The notes under the pieces are model-generated. The model was not told the DNA's origin. It saw nothing but the letters and a program-made list of their open reading frames with translations, and made no database searches. This document shows, piece by piece, positions 63,354-64,000 of a stretch of DNA of 64,000 nucleotides. The stretch lies in NCBI RefSeq assembly GCF_008642315.1, contig NZ_CP029192.1:2356001-2420000 (forward strand). Reading direction: 5' to 3'. Both the position numbers and the translations under genes were made by a program. The stretch comes from Streptomyces venezuelae (lineage in GTDB: Bacteria; Actinomycetota; Actinomycetes; Streptomycetales; Streptomycetaceae). Positions within the stretch are counted from its first letter, which is position 1. Each line of letters starts with the position of its first letter.

Positions 63354-64000
63354 TCATGCGCTTGCCGTTTCGAACCATTCGGACGCGATCTCGCCCTCCG
63401 CGACGATCACGGCTCCGCCCGTCATCTCGATCTCGCCGTCGGGCCGCTCGGTGATCACCAGGCGCCCACCGGGCAGATCGACGGTGTACGTGGCCGGGGT
63501 CCCGGTCACGGCCGGGTCCACGCCGTCCTTGCGGGCCGCCGCCACGGCCACGGCGCAGGCACCGGTGCCGCAGGAGCGGGTCTCGCCCGCGCCGCGCTCG
63601 TGCACGCGCATGGCGACGTGCTGCGGGCCCCGCGGGACGACGAATTCGACGTTGACCCCGTCCGGGTAGGCGGAGGCGGGGCTGAAGGGGGGTGCTTCGT
63701 AGAGGTTGCCCGCTTCGGAGAGGTCGTCGACGAAGGCGACCGCGTGCGGGTTGCCCATGTTCACGTTCCGCGCGGGCCATCGGTGGTCGCCGACCGAGAC
63801 GGTGACGTCCCCTTCGGGGAGGACCGCCTTGCCCATGCCGACGGTGATGTCGCCGCCGGACTCCTCCTTGGCGATGTGCACGGTCTTCACGCCACCGCGG
63901 GTGGCCACCGCCAGATCGCCTTCGGCGGCGTGCCCCGCGCGTTGCAGGTAACGGGCGAAGACCCGCACTCCGTTGCCGCACATCTCCGCGACGGATCCGT
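63354..64000 (-). CDS. dapF: Diaminopimelate epimerase, 5'-truncated by the window
   Basis: The C-terminal 214 residues are visible; the frame continues past the right edge. The two catalytic cysteines are in AEMCGNGVR and SCGTGACAVAVAA. It epimerises LL- to meso-diaminopimelate for lysine and cell-wall synthesis. It ends 142 bp upstream of the rsh start. Confidence 0.95.
   Translation of the reverse strand, partial: GSVAEMCGNGVRVFARYLQRAGHAAEGDLAVATRGGVKTVHIAKEESGGDITVGMGKAVLPEGDVTVSVGDHRWPARNVNMGNPHAVAFVDDLSEAGNLYEAPPFSPASAYPDGVNVEFVVPRGPQHVAMRVHERGAGETRSCGTGACAVAVAAARKDGVDPAVTGTPATYTVDLPGGRLVITERPDGEIEMTGGAVIVAEGEIASEWFETASA

Noticed and set aside
1..64000. CRISPR arrays, tRNA and rRNA genes, insertion sequences and phage genes.
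   Set aside because: No regularly spaced direct repeats, cloverleaf-like segments, transposase motifs or phage structural genes were recognised on either strand.

Overview
The window is chromosomal DNA of a Streptomyces (or a very close relative). Evidence is the very high GC content with G/C-biased third codon positions, frequent GTG starts, actinobacterial iron boxes and SOS box, and a gene order (dapF, rsh, M1 peptidase, hflX, two secreted peptidases, IucA/IucC siderophore genes, dinG, lexA, nrdR, nrdJ, terD, rnhB, recQ) that, from memory, matches the S. coelicolor core chromosome around SCO5793-SCO5815. No rRNA, tRNA, CRISPR array or insertion sequence was recognised.

Positions 1-3400 hold the 3' part of a HelR/HelD-like RNA polymerase recycling ATPase and a YtcJ-type amidohydrolase. 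Positions 3428-26321 are a complete coelichelin-type siderophore locus (cch): MbtH protein, Fes-like esterase, two half ABC exporters, a 3649-residue three-module NRPS (A-PCP-E-C-A-PCP-E-C-A-PCP, no thioesterase), a ferric-siderophore ABC importer (lipoprotein, ATPase, two permeases), an ornithine N-monooxygenase and a formyltransferase. Pocket residues read from the three A domains fit formyl-hydroxyornithine, threonine and hydroxyornithine. Six 19-bp iron boxes lie at its promoters, so DmdR/IdeR repression is expected. The two half exporters have complementary losses: one keeps Walker A/B and the H-loop, the other keeps only LSGGQ, so they should form a heterodimer with one working ATP site.

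Positions 26427-40725 carry a RecQ helicase with a C-terminal phosphoribosyltransferase-like domain, two hypotheticals, rnhB, a TetR/MFS divergon with two palindromic operators, a repeat-filled spacer, an ADP-ribosylglycohydrolase, a histidine phosphatase, an ABC-F ribosome-protection-type protein with a divergent TetR regulator, a DUF4937 protein, an arylamine N-acetyltransferase and a TerD protein. Two copies of an inverted-repeat element (52 bp and 210 bp) sit exactly on the TAG stop codons of recQ and the phosphatase.

Positions 40895-47887 are the DNA precursor and SOS block: nrdJ and nrdR behind two NrdR boxes, lexA behind its own SOS box, and dinG. Positions 47928-54544 are a second siderophore locus of the NRPS-independent type: class III aminotransferase, IucA/IucC synthetase, AlcB-type acetyltransferase and a second IucA/IucC synthetase, without a decarboxylase, a hydroxylase, a transporter or a recognisable iron box. 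Its product is not known to me and it is the best candidate for undescribed chemistry. Two tandem paralogous lipoprotein-like serine peptidases with a shared promoter motif follow, then hflX, a secreted M1 peptidase, an RSH (p)ppGpp enzyme with a divergent synthetase region, and the truncated dapF at the right edge.
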